Assembly (NCBI GenBank): GCA_945897465.1
Contig: CAMDFK010000016.1
Location: 1-64,000, forward strand
Direction: 5' to 3'
From: Limnohabitans sp. Rim8
GTDB taxonomy: Bacteria > Pseudomonadota > Gammaproteobacteria > Burkholderiales > Burkholderiaceae_C
DNA length: 64,000 bases
Made by a program: the position numbers and the translations under genes. The notes under the pieces are model-generated. The model saw only the letters and a list, made by a program, of their open reading frames with translations. It did no database searches and had not been told where the DNA came from. Shown in pieces: positions 17,105 through 26,100 of this stretch (the stretch's first letter is position 1; the number at the start of each line of letters is the position of its first letter).

Positions 17105-18352
17105 TCACCGCTTGGCCAGCCACAGCGTCAAACCCGTCAAACTCAGCAGCATGTAGGCCGACAGCCAGGCCATGTGCGTGCTGGCACTCAAAGTGATTGC
17201 CCAAGGCAGGACCACGCACAGGGCCATGAAACCCAGGTTCATGCCCACGCAAAGCCACGCGTGTGAGATCGCCACGCCTTTTTGGAAGGGCAGGTGCGCA
17301 TGCGCGGCCACAAAGCAGGCGGCCATTTGCCACAACACCAGCGGCCACACATAAGCCGATAAGCCTTGCCAACGCGCATCGAGCCAGCCCCCTGCCAGCG
17401 CCAAATGGACCAAGGCCCCTAAGCCCAGCACCAGCGCCGATGCGGCCCAGGCCACCTGCAGCGGGCGCAGCCGGACTGCAGTGTCGCTGCTGAGCACCAC
17501 TTGCGCCCAAGCTGTGTGCACCAGCGCTGGGATGAAGCTCAAGACGCGCAGCAGCGCCAGCAGCCAGCCGGCCTCTTGTGCGCCATAGTGCGCTGGCCAG
17601 CTGAGCGCCAAGGCCGTGGCAGCCAGGCCGTCGCTCAAGGTGTGCAGCATCTTGAGCCGGGCGCTGCGCGGGTCGGATGATGGTGGGGCTTCTTCCACAG
17701 CACGGGGCCTATCGCTGCTTGCTTGGGCGGCGACCGCCGGGTCGGCTTCGGTAGCGCTTAGAAAAGCCAGCCGCATCCACACGGCACCGGCCACATAGCC
17801 TATGCAGGCCGACACCAAGAGCACGGGCAGCGCAAGGCCCTCACCACGTTCGGGGAAAAGCACGGCCCCCAGCACCGCCGCTGCGGCGGCCAGCACGGGC
17901 GGCACCATGCGCACCAGGCCCATAGACCAAGGGCTGCCCACCCGCAAAGTCAGGCTTTGCGCGAGCAGCCAGCTCAGCTGCGCAAGGCCCAAAGCCGCGG
18001 CCCAAGCCCATACCTGCGCCGCGTTCCCCAAGCCCGACCAGATGGCCCCCAGCCCCGCCACCGGCGCCAACCACAGCAGGCGCCAGACGCTTTGCCGCCA
18101 AGCACGGCGGGCGGCAGCGCGGGGTTCTTGGTGGCGCTCGGCCAGCAGGCTCAAGGGACTTTGCGCCAGCGCCAGGCTGGCCCAGAAAAAAGCCAGTTGG
18201 CTGGTGGCCGAAAACACCCCCACCTCCTCGGGGCTGAAGAGGCGAAACAGCACCAGCGCCAAAAAGCCCTGCGCTGCCAGCGACACCAAGCTGCCCAGGG
18301 CAGCGGGCGCGGTGGCGCGGGGCAAGGCTTGCCAAAGTTGCCACACCCTCAC
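17105..18352 (-). CDS. Oligosaccharide flippase-like membrane protein (Wzx/MVF type)
   Basis: A 415-residue polytopic protein with about 12 hydrophobic helices, beginning VRVWQLWQALPRATAPAALG. The first helix pair (LVSLAAQGFLALVLFRLFSPEEVG followed by FSATSQLAFFWASLALAQSP in the protein) resembles the N-terminus of Wzx-type flippases, which move lipid-linked sugars across the inner membrane. GTG 18352 is taken as start because it overlaps the stop of the upstream glycosyltransferase (GTGA), like the other junctions of this operon. Distal gene of the four-gene operon. Assignment rests on topology and context. Confidence 0.7.
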   Translation of the reverse strand: MRVWQLWQALPRATAPAALGSLVSLAAQGFLALVLFRLFSPEEVGVFSATSQLAFFWASLALAQSPLSLLAERHQEPRAAARRAWRQSVWRLLWLAPVAGLGAIWSGLGNAAQVWAWAAALGLAQLSWLLAQSLTLRVGSPWSMGLVRMVPPVLAAAAAVLGAVLFPERGEGLALPVLLVSACIGYVAGAVWMRLAFLSATEADPAVAAQASSDRPRAVEEAPPSSDPRSARLKMLHTLSDGLAATALALSWPAHYGAQEAGWLLALLRVLSFIPALVHTAWAQVVLSSDTAVRLRPLQVAWAASALVLGLGALVHLALAGGWLDARWQGLSAYVWPLVLWQMAACFVAAHAHLPFQKGVAISHAWLCVGMNLGFMALCVVLPWAITLSASTHMAWLSAYMLLSLTGLTLWLAKR

Positions 18353-19269
18353 AGGCCGTCCCCCAACAAAGCCGCCCAAACCGGCAAGGCTTGGAGTTGG
18401 TGAGACCAACTCAAGGACACGAGGTGTTGCCGATCGGTCTGGCGCAGAGGCAGCGCCTGCATGGCCGCTTGCCATTGGGCGGCTGAAGCCTGCACCGCCA
18501 GCAATTGCACCCGCCCCGCATGGGCCCGCGCGGTGCGCTGTGCCCAGGCATAGGGGTTGCTGACCACCGGCAAGCCCAGCGCCAGGTACTCCAGCATCTT
18601 GGTGGAGGTTTGCTCATTCAGCGGCAACACATCGGGCATCAGATTCAGGCCGGCGCGGGCCCGAAGCAGTTGCGCAGGCACCTGATCTTGTGGCACACGC
18701 CCGGTGCTCTGGATGTGGCCCAGCCTGGCCAGGTGCGCTTGCAAAGCCGGGGGCACATCGCCCACCAACAAGAGCTTCAGCCCCGCTTGCCCCAGGGTCT
18801 GCAACAAGGGCACAAAGTGCAGCAAGCGGCGCATCTCGCCCAAATAGACCAGATCAAACTCGGGCGGCTGCAGCGCTTGCGCCGCCAAAAAAGATTCAGG
18901 AACAGCCATGTCGCGCAGGACGTAGGGCACCGTATCTTCCCAACCCATGCGCTGGCGCACCCACTCGCTTTGGAATACCCGAAAATCAGGCACCGGGTGC
19001 TGCCACTGCTTGACGCGGTCCTTGAGCCAAGCCAGTGGGCCCACGCTGGCCGAGGCGTATTCGTGCACCTGCACAGCCCCTTTGAAGCGCCGCGCTTGGT
19101 CTGCGGGCACACGGCCACAAATCCACCACACAGCCTGGGCATCTCCCGGCACGGTGTGGGCCTGGGTGTGCATCTGCACCGCATGGCCCAAGCTTTGGAT
19201 GTGCGCCTGGTAGGCGGCCAGCTCGGGCAAATAAGAACGTGCGCCATGCACAAAGTGGACGGTGATCAC
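18349..19269 (-). CDS. Glycosyltransferase, GT4-like (second in operon from the 3' side)
   Basis: A 306-residue glycosyltransferase-like protein. The C-terminal nucleotide-sugar domain shows FDLVYLGEMRR, LKLLLVGDVP and the E-x7-E type motif NEQTSTKMLEYLALGLPVV with SNPYAW after it. The N-terminal acceptor domain is short (MITVHFVHGARSYLPELAAY), so this is a compact member. It would add a sugar to the lipid-linked oligosaccharide. It overlaps its neighbours by 4 bases on both sides. Donor and acceptor are unknown. Confidence 0.8.
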   Translation of the reverse strand: MITVHFVHGARSYLPELAAYQAHIQSLGHAVQMHTQAHTVPGDAQAVWWICGRVPADQARRFKGAVQVHEYASASVGPLAWLKDRVKQWQHPVPDFRVFQSEWVRQRMGWEDTVPYVLRDMAVPESFLAAQALQPPEFDLVYLGEMRRLLHFVPLLQTLGQAGLKLLLVGDVPPALQAHLARLGHIQSTGRVPQDQVPAQLLRARAGLNLMPDVLPLNEQTSTKMLEYLALGLPVVSNPYAWAQRTARAHAGRVQLLAVQASAAQWQAAMQALPLRQTDRQHLVSLSWSHQLQALPVWAALLGDGL

Positions 19270-20333
19270 AGCCGCCCTCCTGCGAGCAATTGATCCCAGG
19301 CTTGAACAAAGCTCTCCAGACGGTGCTGGGCCTGCAAGTGGTCAATGGCCGCTTGCCGATCTTTCGTCGGTTGTGCCAGGCAGCGCTGCACCGCTTGGGC
19401 CAAGGCGGCGGGGCTGTCATCGTGCGCGAGCCAGAGCGGCGCTGGCGTACCCAGCATTTCCTGCATCGCGGGGATGGGCGTGCTCACGCAGGGCACGCCG
19501 CAGGCCAGCGACTCCAACGCCGTCATGGGGTAGCCCTCGTAGCGCGAGCACAGCAGCGTGGCCTGCCAGGCGCGATAGGTCTGTGCGGTCACGGTTTGTT
19601 GGCCATGCAGGTGCAAGCGGCCTTGGGCCATCAGGTCTTGCCCGGCGCTGCGCATGGCGGCCATCAACTCGCCATCACCCACCACGTGCAGTTGATGCGT
19701 GTCGGGCAACAGGCGCAGCATGGGCAGCAACTGCAGAGGTTGTTTTTCGGGGGACAAACGGCCTACAAAACCGAGCGACACCCCCTCAGAAGCGAGCGAG
19801 GGCATGGGCCCATCCATCTGAGCCGCACCGGGCAGGACCGCCGGGTTGCGGATCACGCGCATGCGGTTCTGAATGGCATGCCCGGCTTGGACCCCGGCAT
19901 CGGTCATCACGCGCATCAGGCTGTCGCCAGAGGTCTGTGAGGCGCACACCAAATGGCTGGCCCTTTGATAAATGGCACGCAGCCAAGCGGTTTTGAGGCG
20001 CGAGGCACCGGCTTGCTGCAGCACCTCGTGCAAAGGGCCGTGCACCCAGACCACGCTGGGCCTGCGGGTCAGCCCAGCCAGGGCCACCGCCACATAGGCC
20101 GGCCAGAAGTTGTTGGAGGCCACCAGCACCTGCGCCCGCCGCGCCGCCTGCCAGCAGGCCCACAGCGAGGGACGCCCGCGCCGCACCGACAGCCGCGTGA
20201 CTTGCCAGCCGCGCTCGGCAAGGCCCGATTCAAGCCAATGCAGCGTGGTCTGCACCCCGCCCACACCGGACTCTTCGGTCAACAACAACATGTGGCGAGG
20301 GCTGTGCATGGACATGGATAGGGGAACGCTCAA
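19266..20333 (-). CDS. Glycosyltransferase, GT4 family
   Basis: A 355-residue GT-B enzyme. The acceptor-side GGVQTTLHWLESGLAERGW and the donor-side LGFVGRLSPEKQPLQLL are classic GT4 features. SRYEGYPMTALESLACGVP holds the E-x7-E motif that binds the nucleotide sugar, and STPIPAMQEML follows. It is expected to act at the cytoplasmic face on a lipid-linked sugar. The start could be internal (MHSPRHMLLL at Met9). It overlaps the fused glycosyltransferase gene by 4 bases upstream. Confidence 0.88.
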   Translation of the reverse strand: MSVPLSMSMHSPRHMLLLTEESGVGGVQTTLHWLESGLAERGWQVTRLSVRRGRPSLWACWQAARRAQVLVASNNFWPAYVAVALAGLTRRPSVVWVHGPLHEVLQQAGASRLKTAWLRAIYQRASHLVCASQTSGDSLMRVMTDAGVQAGHAIQNRMRVIRNPAVLPGAAQMDGPMPSLASEGVSLGFVGRLSPEKQPLQLLPMLRLLPDTHQLHVVGDGELMAAMRSAGQDLMAQGRLHLHGQQTVTAQTYRAWQATLLCSRYEGYPMTALESLACGVPCVSTPIPAMQEMLGTPAPLWLAHDDSPAALAQAVQRCLAQPTKDRQAAIDHLQAQHRLESFVQAWDQLLAGGRL

Positions 20334-22819
20334 CGGGCACCGCGCCCGGTCAGCACGGTCTGGATGGTTTTGAACACGATCAGCAAGTCCATGGCCAGAC
20401 TGTAGTGCGTGATGTAGTAGAGGTCGTAGCTGAGCTTGATGGCGGTTTCATCGGCGCTGGCGGCATAGCCTTGCTGCACCTGGGCCCAGCCGGTGAGGCC
20501 TGGGCGCACCAGGTGGCGGTAGGGGTAGCTGGGTATTTGCTCGGCAAACTGCTGCACAAAACCGTCTTGCTCGGGGCGGGGGCCGATCAGGCTCATGTGC
20601 CCCATCAGCACGTTGAACAACTGCGGAATTTCATCGAGCCGGGTGCGGCGAATCCAGTGCCCAAAGCGGGTGATGCGCGGGTCGTTGGCCTGGGCGAACT
20701 GCGGAGTGTCTTGCGCTTCATGTCGCATGCTGCGGAACTTCCAGATCCGGAAACTTTGCCCGTGCATGCCGGTGCGCCGCTGGCTGAACAGGGCCGGGCC
20801 GGGTGAGTCGATCTTCACACCACAAGCCACCAACAGCGCCAGCGGCAACCACATCGGCAGCAGGGCCAGCACCACACCCACATCGATGAGGCGCTTGGCC
20901 AGGTCGTAAGCGGGGTTGCCATCGGTTTGCCATAGCTCGTTTTGCAGGGTCTCGGCCGCCATTCGCCCGGTCAGACTTTGCTGCAAAGATTCGGGGCTGT
21001 AGAGGCGTATGTGCTGCAGCTTGAGCGCGGTCAAAAAGCGCTGACGCTCGGCGCTGGAAGGCGCAGAGGTGGCAGTGGCAGACGATGCATCAAAGGTGGC
21101 CTCAGCAGGCAGCACCACGGCGCCATCACACGCCAGCGCGGCGCCGGGCGGCATGCCTTGCGCGGGCCAGGGCAGCAGGCGGATGCGCGGCAGGCCTTGG
21201 CCCTGGGGCACGGGCAGCCAAGGCGCCAGCAGGTCCGGCACACGCGGGTCTTGGTACACCAAACGCCAAGGCCGGTGCCGCAAAAACCACTGGTCGGCCA
21301 GCCAGAACCAGAAGGTGCACAGCACATAGGTCAAGAGCAAAGCGCCGCGCGAATACGGCTGCTGCAGCAGGGCAAAGGCCAAGGGCGTGAGCCAAAACGG
21401 CAAGCCGGTGGTGACCAGCAACAAAGGGCCCCGCTCGGCCGCGGGCATGTGCGCACCCCGGTACAAGAGGTGCGCCGCCAGTGCGTAAGGCACCAGGCTG
21501 GCCAGCACGGTGCGGCCAAAGTCCACCGTGGCTAGGCCACGGGCCATCAGGGCCTGGCTGATGGCATAGGCCAGGCCGATCATCGCCAAGCCCAAGAGGC
21601 TCCAGACCAGGTGCGCACTTTGGCGGTTCGCTTGCTGCGAGGCCAGTTGCTGGGTTTGGCGGCGCGGGCGTGTCATGGGCCAGCGGGCGGTGTGCATCAA
21701 GGGCGCTTGTTGGTAAATGGCCAGCACCGACTCGGCCATGGCCTCGGGCTGAAAATGCGCCTCGTAGCGCTCGCGTGCCGCTTGGCCCAAACGCTGGCGC
21801 AAGGGAGCATCGGCCAGCAGGGTCTGCAGCGCTTGGGCCACGGCTTGGGGGGTGTTGGGCACCAGCCAAGCGCTTTGCTCGTGCGTGAGCATTTCTTCAA
21901 TACCGGGCAAGCGCGTGGCCACAATCGCCATGCCCGAGCGCATGGCTTCCAAGATGGAGATGGGCAAGCCCTCGTGGTCAGACAAGAGCACAAAAATCTG
22001 GTGCTGCGCCAAGCGCTCGGCCACATCGTTCACGTCGCCCACCAGCCGAACGTGCGGCATGGGGGCCGCGGCCGCTTGGTGGCGGGCCAGGTCCGGCCCG
22101 CCACCCAGTATGTGGGTTTCGGGCTGCAGGCCAAGTGGTGCCAACAGGGCCAGGGCCTCGATCAAGACATCGGGCCGCTTGGGCGCGGCCATGCGGGCCA
22201 CCATCACCAGACGCGGCGCTTGGGTGGCCATATCGCTGCGCCAGGGCACATCGGCCAGCGCGTTGTGCACCACGCTCACCCGATCGGGCGGCATGGGCAA
22301 ACGCGCGGCCAGTTCTTTTTCGTAGGCCGACACACAGACCATGCGCGTGGTCCAAGCGGCCAGCACAGCCTCGGCCAACCAGGCGTTGGTGCGGATCAGC
22401 CAGGGCGCTTGCGGCTTGAAGCCAAAGCCATGCACCGTGTAGACCACCGGGATTTGCCTCAGCTTGCCTGCCAAGCGTGAGATCACCCCGGCCACCGCGC
22501 TGTGGGCGTGGATGACATCGGGCTGCAACACCCGCAAATGGGCCAGCAAGGCCCGCACCGAGGCCAGCACCTTGAGTGGGTTGAGAGAGTTTTGCAAAGT
22601 GGGCAGCACCAGCACCGTGATGCCCAATGGGTTCAGGGCCTGGCCCAGCACGCTGCGCGTGTCGTCGCCCCCGATCAGCACCGTGAAGCGCACCCGGCAC
22701 TGCAGGGCGCGGCACAGCTCCAGCACATGGGTCTGCGCCCCACCGGCTTCGCCTTTGGTGATGACCAGCACCACATGGGGCTCGGGCGGTGTAACAGGGG
22801 TGTGGGCAGGAGCAGACAT
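20330..22819 (-). CDS. Fusion of GT4 glycosyltransferase and polyprenyl-phosphate sugar-phosphate transferase
   Basis: An 829-residue two-part protein. Residues about 15-375 form a GT4 enzyme: ITKGEAGGAQTHVLELCRAL, ARMAAPKRPDVLIEAL, and SDHEGLPISILEAMRSG with the E-x7-E motif. Residues 400-500 contain four hydrophobic helices. From 638 on is a bacterial sugar transferase (WcaJ/WbaP/EpsE type): YDLAKRLIDVGVVLALLP, KIDSPGPALFSQRRTG, FRIWKFRSMR, RRTRLDEIPQLFNVL, GHMSLIGPRPE and RPGLTGWAQV. This domain starts glycan synthesis by moving sugar-1-phosphate onto undecaprenyl phosphate. Usually the two are separate genes. It is the first gene of the exopolysaccharide operon, and the fusion may let one protein do the first two steps. 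Confidence 0.92.
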   Translation of the reverse strand: MSAPAHTPVTPPEPHVVLVITKGEAGGAQTHVLELCRALQCRVRFTVLIGGDDTRSVLGQALNPLGITVLVLPTLQNSLNPLKVLASVRALLAHLRVLQPDVIHAHSAVAGVISRLAGKLRQIPVVYTVHGFGFKPQAPWLIRTNAWLAEAVLAAWTTRMVCVSAYEKELAARLPMPPDRVSVVHNALADVPWRSDMATQAPRLVMVARMAAPKRPDVLIEALALLAPLGLQPETHILGGGPDLARHQAAAAPMPHVRLVGDVNDVAERLAQHQIFVLLSDHEGLPISILEAMRSGMAIVATRLPGIEEMLTHEQSAWLVPNTPQAVAQALQTLLADAPLRQRLGQAARERYEAHFQPEAMAESVLAIYQQAPLMHTARWPMTRPRRQTQQLASQQANRQSAHLVWSLLGLAMIGLAYAISQALMARGLATVDFGRTVLASLVPYALAAHLLYRGAHMPAAERGPLLLVTTGLPFWLTPLAFALLQQPYSRGALLLTYVLCTFWFWLADQWFLRHRPWRLVYQDPRVPDLLAPWLPVPQGQGLPRIRLLPWPAQGMPPGAALACDGAVVLPAEATFDASSATATSAPSSAERQRFLTALKLQHIRLYSPESLQQSLTGRMAAETLQNELWQTDGNPAYDLAKRLIDVGVVLALLPMWLPLALLVACGVKIDSPGPALFSQRRTGMHGQSFRIWKFRSMRHEAQDTPQFAQANDPRITRFGHWIRRTRLDEIPQLFNVLMGHMSLIGPRPEQDGFVQQFAEQIPSYPYRHLVRPGLTGWAQVQQGYAASADETAIKLSYDLYYITHYSLAMDLLIVFKTIQTVLTGRGAR

Positions 22820-22993
22820 GCAGGGGCATCAAGAAGTGCGGGTATTGTCCCCCTGAACGACCGATGACCGACTTGACCCTTGAACGTGGTCAAGCCCCAC
22901 CACCACGGCCGTCTTGTCGGCACGTCCGGCCTTCCGGGTTTTCCCTGTCTGGGCCTTGGACGAACGCCCATGCAGCAGGGCAGTCAGGAACTG

Positions 22994-23497
22994 TTAGGCA
23001 GACCGGACCGGTCGAGACCGGAGGATCACCCACAAACCCACGAGAACAAACAACACAAAACAAACAAATGACCAGTTGGCAATCGAGCCACCCAGAAAGG
23101 TCCAGTCCACCTTGCTGCAGTCACCGCTGCCTTTGAAGATCATGGGGATGGCGCGGTTCAGGGGAAAGTTTTCGACCATGCCGTAAAAATCACGCCCGCA
23201 GTTGACCACCTCGGGTGGGTACCACTGCAACCAGCTTTGGCGGGCCGCCGTGAAAGCGCCAAAACCGGCCGAAAGCGTCAACAGCGAACCCGACGCAATC
23301 AAGGCCCAGCCTCGCAAGCGCCAGCCGACCAAGGCCAGCACGACCACGCCAATCAGGGCATAGCGCTGCACGATGCACATGGGGCAAGGGTTCAGGCCCA
23401 CAACATGCTGCAAATACAGGCCAAACACCAGCATGCCGATGCCCGACAGGGCAATCAGCAACATCCATCGCTGGGGGGAAACAGGAGTCAGGTTCAT
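22994..23497 (-). CDS. dsbB: Disulfide bond formation protein DsbB
   Basis: A 167-residue inner-membrane quinone reductase that re-oxidises DsbA. Four transmembrane helices are visible. The first periplasmic loop has Cys38-Pro-Met-Cys41 (LNPCPMCIVQRYA) and the second has Cys100 and Cys127 (VVNCGRDFYG and GSGDCSKVD), the two redox pairs. ATG 23497 gives the usual family N-terminus; an ATG at 23521 would add 8 residues. It lies about 80 bases downstream of fpr on the same strand. Its partner dsbA is not in the window. Confidence 0.95.
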   Translation of the reverse strand: MNLTPVSPQRWMLLIALSGIGMLVFGLYLQHVVGLNPCPMCIVQRYALIGVVVLALVGWRLRGWALIASGSLLTLSAGFGAFTAARQSWLQWYPPEVVNCGRDFYGMVENFPLNRAIPMIFKGSGDCSKVDWTFLGGSIANWSFVCFVLFVLVGLWVILRSRPVRSA

Positions 23498-23575
23498 GGA
23501 GGTCCGTGGAAGTGGGGGCATTGTGCCCCCGTGTACAGAGTTGGTGGGTGCGCTGGGTACAAAGCCCCAACGACT

Positions 23576-24352
23576 TCAGGATTCGGCGAACGCCCGTTCG
23601 ATGACAAAAGCACCCGGTGTGCTGGTATTGCCTTCATTGAGGCCGCGCTCCTCGCAAATGCGCTTGAGGTCTTTGAGCATTTCGGGCGAGCCGCAAATCA
23701 TGACGCGGTCGGTCTCGGGGTTGAGCGGGGGCAGGCCCAAGTCTGCAAACAACTTGAAGTTCTCGATGAGGTCGGTCACGCGGCCCTGGTTTTTGTAGGG
23801 CTCGCGGGTCACGGTGGGGTAGTACAGCAATTGCTGGCTGACCATTTCGCCTAGAAATTCATGGGCGGGCAGCTCTTGGGTGATGTAATCGTGGTAGGCC
23901 AACTCGTTGACCTGGCGAACACCGTGGACCAAGATCACTTTTTCAAAGCGCTCGTAGGTTTCGGGGTCGCGGATGATGCTCATGAAGGGGGCCAAACCTG
24001 TGCCTGTGCCCATGAGGTAGAGGTTTTTGCCCGGCAACAAATAGTCGATCAGCAGCGTGCCTGTGGGCTTGCGGCCCACGATGATGGTGTCGCCCACCTG
24101 AATGTGCTGAAGTTTGGAGGTCAGTGGGCCGTCGGGCACCTTGATGCTCAGAAACTCCAGGTGCTCTTCGTAGTTGGCGCTGGCAATGGAGTAAGCACGC
24201 AAGAGCGGTTTGCCGTTCTCGCCGAGCAGACCGATCATGGTGAAGTGGCCGTTCGAAAAACGCAGAGCCTGGTCGCGGGTGGTGGTGAAGCTGAACAGGC
24301 GGTCGGTCCAGTGGTGAACGTTCAAAACGCGTTCTTCAAGAAATGCACTCAT
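23576..24352 (-). CDS. fpr: Ferredoxin/flavodoxin-NADP+ reductase, plant-type fold
   Basis: A 258-residue FAD enzyme, the usual Fpr length. FAD-binding RAYSIASANYEE (R-x-Y-S), NADP-binding LMGTGTGLAPFMSIIRDP and RVMICGSPEMLKDL are present, and the protein ends in FVIERAFAES. It moves electrons between NADPH and ferredoxin or flavodoxin, for Fe-S assembly and redox stress. The start at ATG 24352 (MSAFLEERVL) matches the family; an upstream start is possible. It is transcribed away from yggX, with a 7-base inverted repeat in the shared intergenic region. Confidence 0.95.
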   Translation of the reverse strand: MSAFLEERVLNVHHWTDRLFSFTTTRDQALRFSNGHFTMIGLLGENGKPLLRAYSIASANYEEHLEFLSIKVPDGPLTSKLQHIQVGDTIIVGRKPTGTLLIDYLLPGKNLYLMGTGTGLAPFMSIIRDPETYERFEKVILVHGVRQVNELAYHDYITQELPAHEFLGEMVSQQLLYYPTVTREPYKNQGRVTDLIENFKLFADLGLPPLNPETDRVMICGSPEMLKDLKRICEERGLNEGNTSTPGAFVIERAFAES

Positions 24353-24488
24353 TTGGTATTGCTGTGTGTTGGGAGACAAGAGACCCAAAGCCCTGGGGGG
24401 ATGCTGAAAGCTTGCTACAGTTACGGCCTGTCAGGCCACACGAAAAAGGGTCAACCCGCATTGTCGTGTGAACCGCTCCCAACTGGAA

Positions 24489-24511
24489 ATACGGAAATTC
24501 TATATCCGTAT
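24489..24511. promoter_or_regulatory. Inverted repeat ATACGGA-N9-TCCGTAT between fpr and yggX
   Basis: Perfect 7-base arms lie at 24489-24495 and 24505-24511, in the 199-base region between the divergent fpr and yggX genes and 41 bases before yggX. The size and symmetry fit a dimeric repressor or activator site. In enterobacteria fpr and yggX both belong to the superoxide-stress regulon, so a shared redox regulator is a reasonable guess. It does not look like the canonical SoxR box. Confidence 0.45.
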
Positions 24512-24551
24512 AACCAGCGCTTCTTAAGATACATCAAGGCAAGACAACACC

Positions 24552-24827
24552 ATGGCACGCACCGTTCAATGCATCAAACTCGGCAAAGAAGCAGAGGGTC
24601 TGGATTTTCCGCCCTACCCCGGCGAGCTGGGCAAGCGCATTTGGGAAGGCGTGAGCAAGCAGGCCTGGGCCGACTGGCTCAAGCACCAGACCATGCTGGT
24701 CAATGAAAACCGCCTCAACTTGGCCGATCTGCGGGCCCGCCAATACCTGGCCCGCCAGATGGAAAACCATTTCTTCGGCGACGGCGCTGACGCCGCCCAG
24801 GGCTACGTGCCGCCAGCAGCGGGCTGA
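24552..24827 (+). CDS. yggX: Fe(II)-trafficking / oxidative damage protection protein YggX
   Basis: A 91-residue protein typical of the family in length. It starts [20 protein letters not shown] with the conserved Cys7, continues [18 protein letters not shown], and has [18 protein letters not shown] near the end. YggX protects Fe-S enzymes and helps supply iron. It is divergent from fpr across a dyad. A small cytoplasmic protein with high confidence by full-length match to the family pattern. Confidence 0.97.
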   Translation: MARTVQCIKLGKEAEGLDFPPYPGELGKRIWEGVSKQAWADWLKHQTMLVNENRLNLADLRARQYLARQMENHFFGDGADAAQGYVPPAAG

Positions 24828-24863
24828 TGCGCTGCGGCGCTGGCCCCTTAGCTGTTTGAACCC

Positions 24864-26015
24864 TTGATCTCGCCACCCGACAAGCGCCAGGCACTGGTCA
24901 TCGGTGCCGGCCTGTCAGGCTCGGCCGTGGCGCACAGCCTGGCCATGCGGGGCTGGTCGGTCACGGTGCTGGACCAGGCCTCTGGGGTGGGGGCTGGCGC
25001 GTCGGGCCTGCCCGCAGGTTTGGCCGCCCCCCATGTGTCACCCGACGACAACGTGCTCTCGCGCATCACCCGTGCGGGCGTGCAAGCCACGCTGCAACGC
25101 GCACAAGCCTTGCTGCACAGCGGCACCGATTGGGCGCTGACGGGCGTTTTGGAACACAACCTGGCGGGCAAGCGCCGCCTGCCTGCCAACGCAAGCGATC
25201 ACCACAGCGCCCCGGCCACTGCGGCGCAATTGGCCGCTGCAGGCCTGCCCCCTGACTCACCCGCCCTCTGGCACGCCCAGGCGGGCTGGATTCGGCCCCG
25301 GCAACTGGTGGCTGCGCAGCTGCAAACGCCGGGCGTGCAGGTGCAATGGGGCCAACAGGTGCAGGGCATTGAGCAGCGCGGGGAGCATTGGGCCGTGACC
25401 GATGCGAAAGGCCAAACCCTGGGCGAGGGCCCCCTGTTGGTGGTGGCCAGCGCCTTTGACAGCTTGGCTTTGCTGAGGCCATTGCCCAATTTTGCCGTGC
25501 CACTGAACCCTTTGCGCGGTCAGGTCAGTTTTGGCCACCTGACCGACTTGAGCGAGGACCAGCGCCAGCTGCTGCCGCCTTTTCCGGTCAATGGCCACGG
25601 CAGTTTCATCAGCGGCGTGCCCACGCCCGAGGGGCTGCCGGGCTGGTTCATCGGCGCCACCTTTGAGCGCAACTGTGAGCAAGCTCCGGTGCGCGCAGAG
25701 GACCACACCGCCAACCAAGTGCGCCTGGCCACCCTGCTGCCCGCTCTGGGCGAAACCATGGCTGGGCAGTTTGACCCGGAGAGGGTGCAAGGCTGGGCCG
25801 GTTTGCGCTGCACCTTGCCCAACCGCCTGCCTGCGGTCGGGCCCATTGACCCTGAGCGCCTGCCAGGCTTGTGGCTGAGCGCGGGCATGGGCGCTCGCGG
25901 CATCACTTTGGCGGTGTTGTGCGGCGAATTGCTGGCAGCCTGGCTGAGCCAAGAGCCACTGCCTTTGCCTGACGTCTTGGCCAAGCACTTGGCCGCCGAA
26001 CGCTTTGCCAGCTGA
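24864..26015 (+). CDS. FAD-dependent oxidoreductase, MnmC C-terminal domain type (stand-alone)
   Basis: A 383-residue FAD/NAD(P)-binding protein of the DAO family. The dinucleotide motif is VIGAGLSGSAVAHSLAMRG (residues 12-30). SGLPAGLAAPHVSPDDN is characteristic of the MnmC oxidoreductase half, and the C-terminal GMGARGITLAVLCGELLAAW is the second FAD-binding motif. In E. coli this domain is fused behind a methyltransferase and converts cmnm5s2U34 to nm5s2U34 in tRNA. Here the methyltransferase half is absent. No ATG fits; TTG 24864 is used, since a stop lies just upstream. It follows yggX by 36 bases. Confidence 0.78.
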   Translation: MISPPDKRQALVIGAGLSGSAVAHSLAMRGWSVTVLDQASGVGAGASGLPAGLAAPHVSPDDNVLSRITRAGVQATLQRAQALLHSGTDWALTGVLEHNLAGKRRLPANASDHHSAPATAAQLAAAGLPPDSPALWHAQAGWIRPRQLVAAQLQTPGVQVQWGQQVQGIEQRGEHWAVTDAKGQTLGEGPLLVVASAFDSLALLRPLPNFAVPLNPLRGQVSFGHLTDLSEDQRQLLPPFPVNGHGSFISGVPTPEGLPGWFIGATFERNCEQAPVRAEDHTANQVRLATLLPALGETMAGQFDPERVQGWAGLRCTLPNRLPAVGPIDPERLPGLWLSAGMGARGITLAVLCGELLAAWLSQEPLPLPDVLAKHLAAERFAS

Positions 26016-26100
26016 TTGTTTTTAAAAAGTCATCAACATCATCTAGGATGGGAGTCATTTCCGCACATGTCGGCCTTTGTCTTTTTTTGGAAAACAGCCC

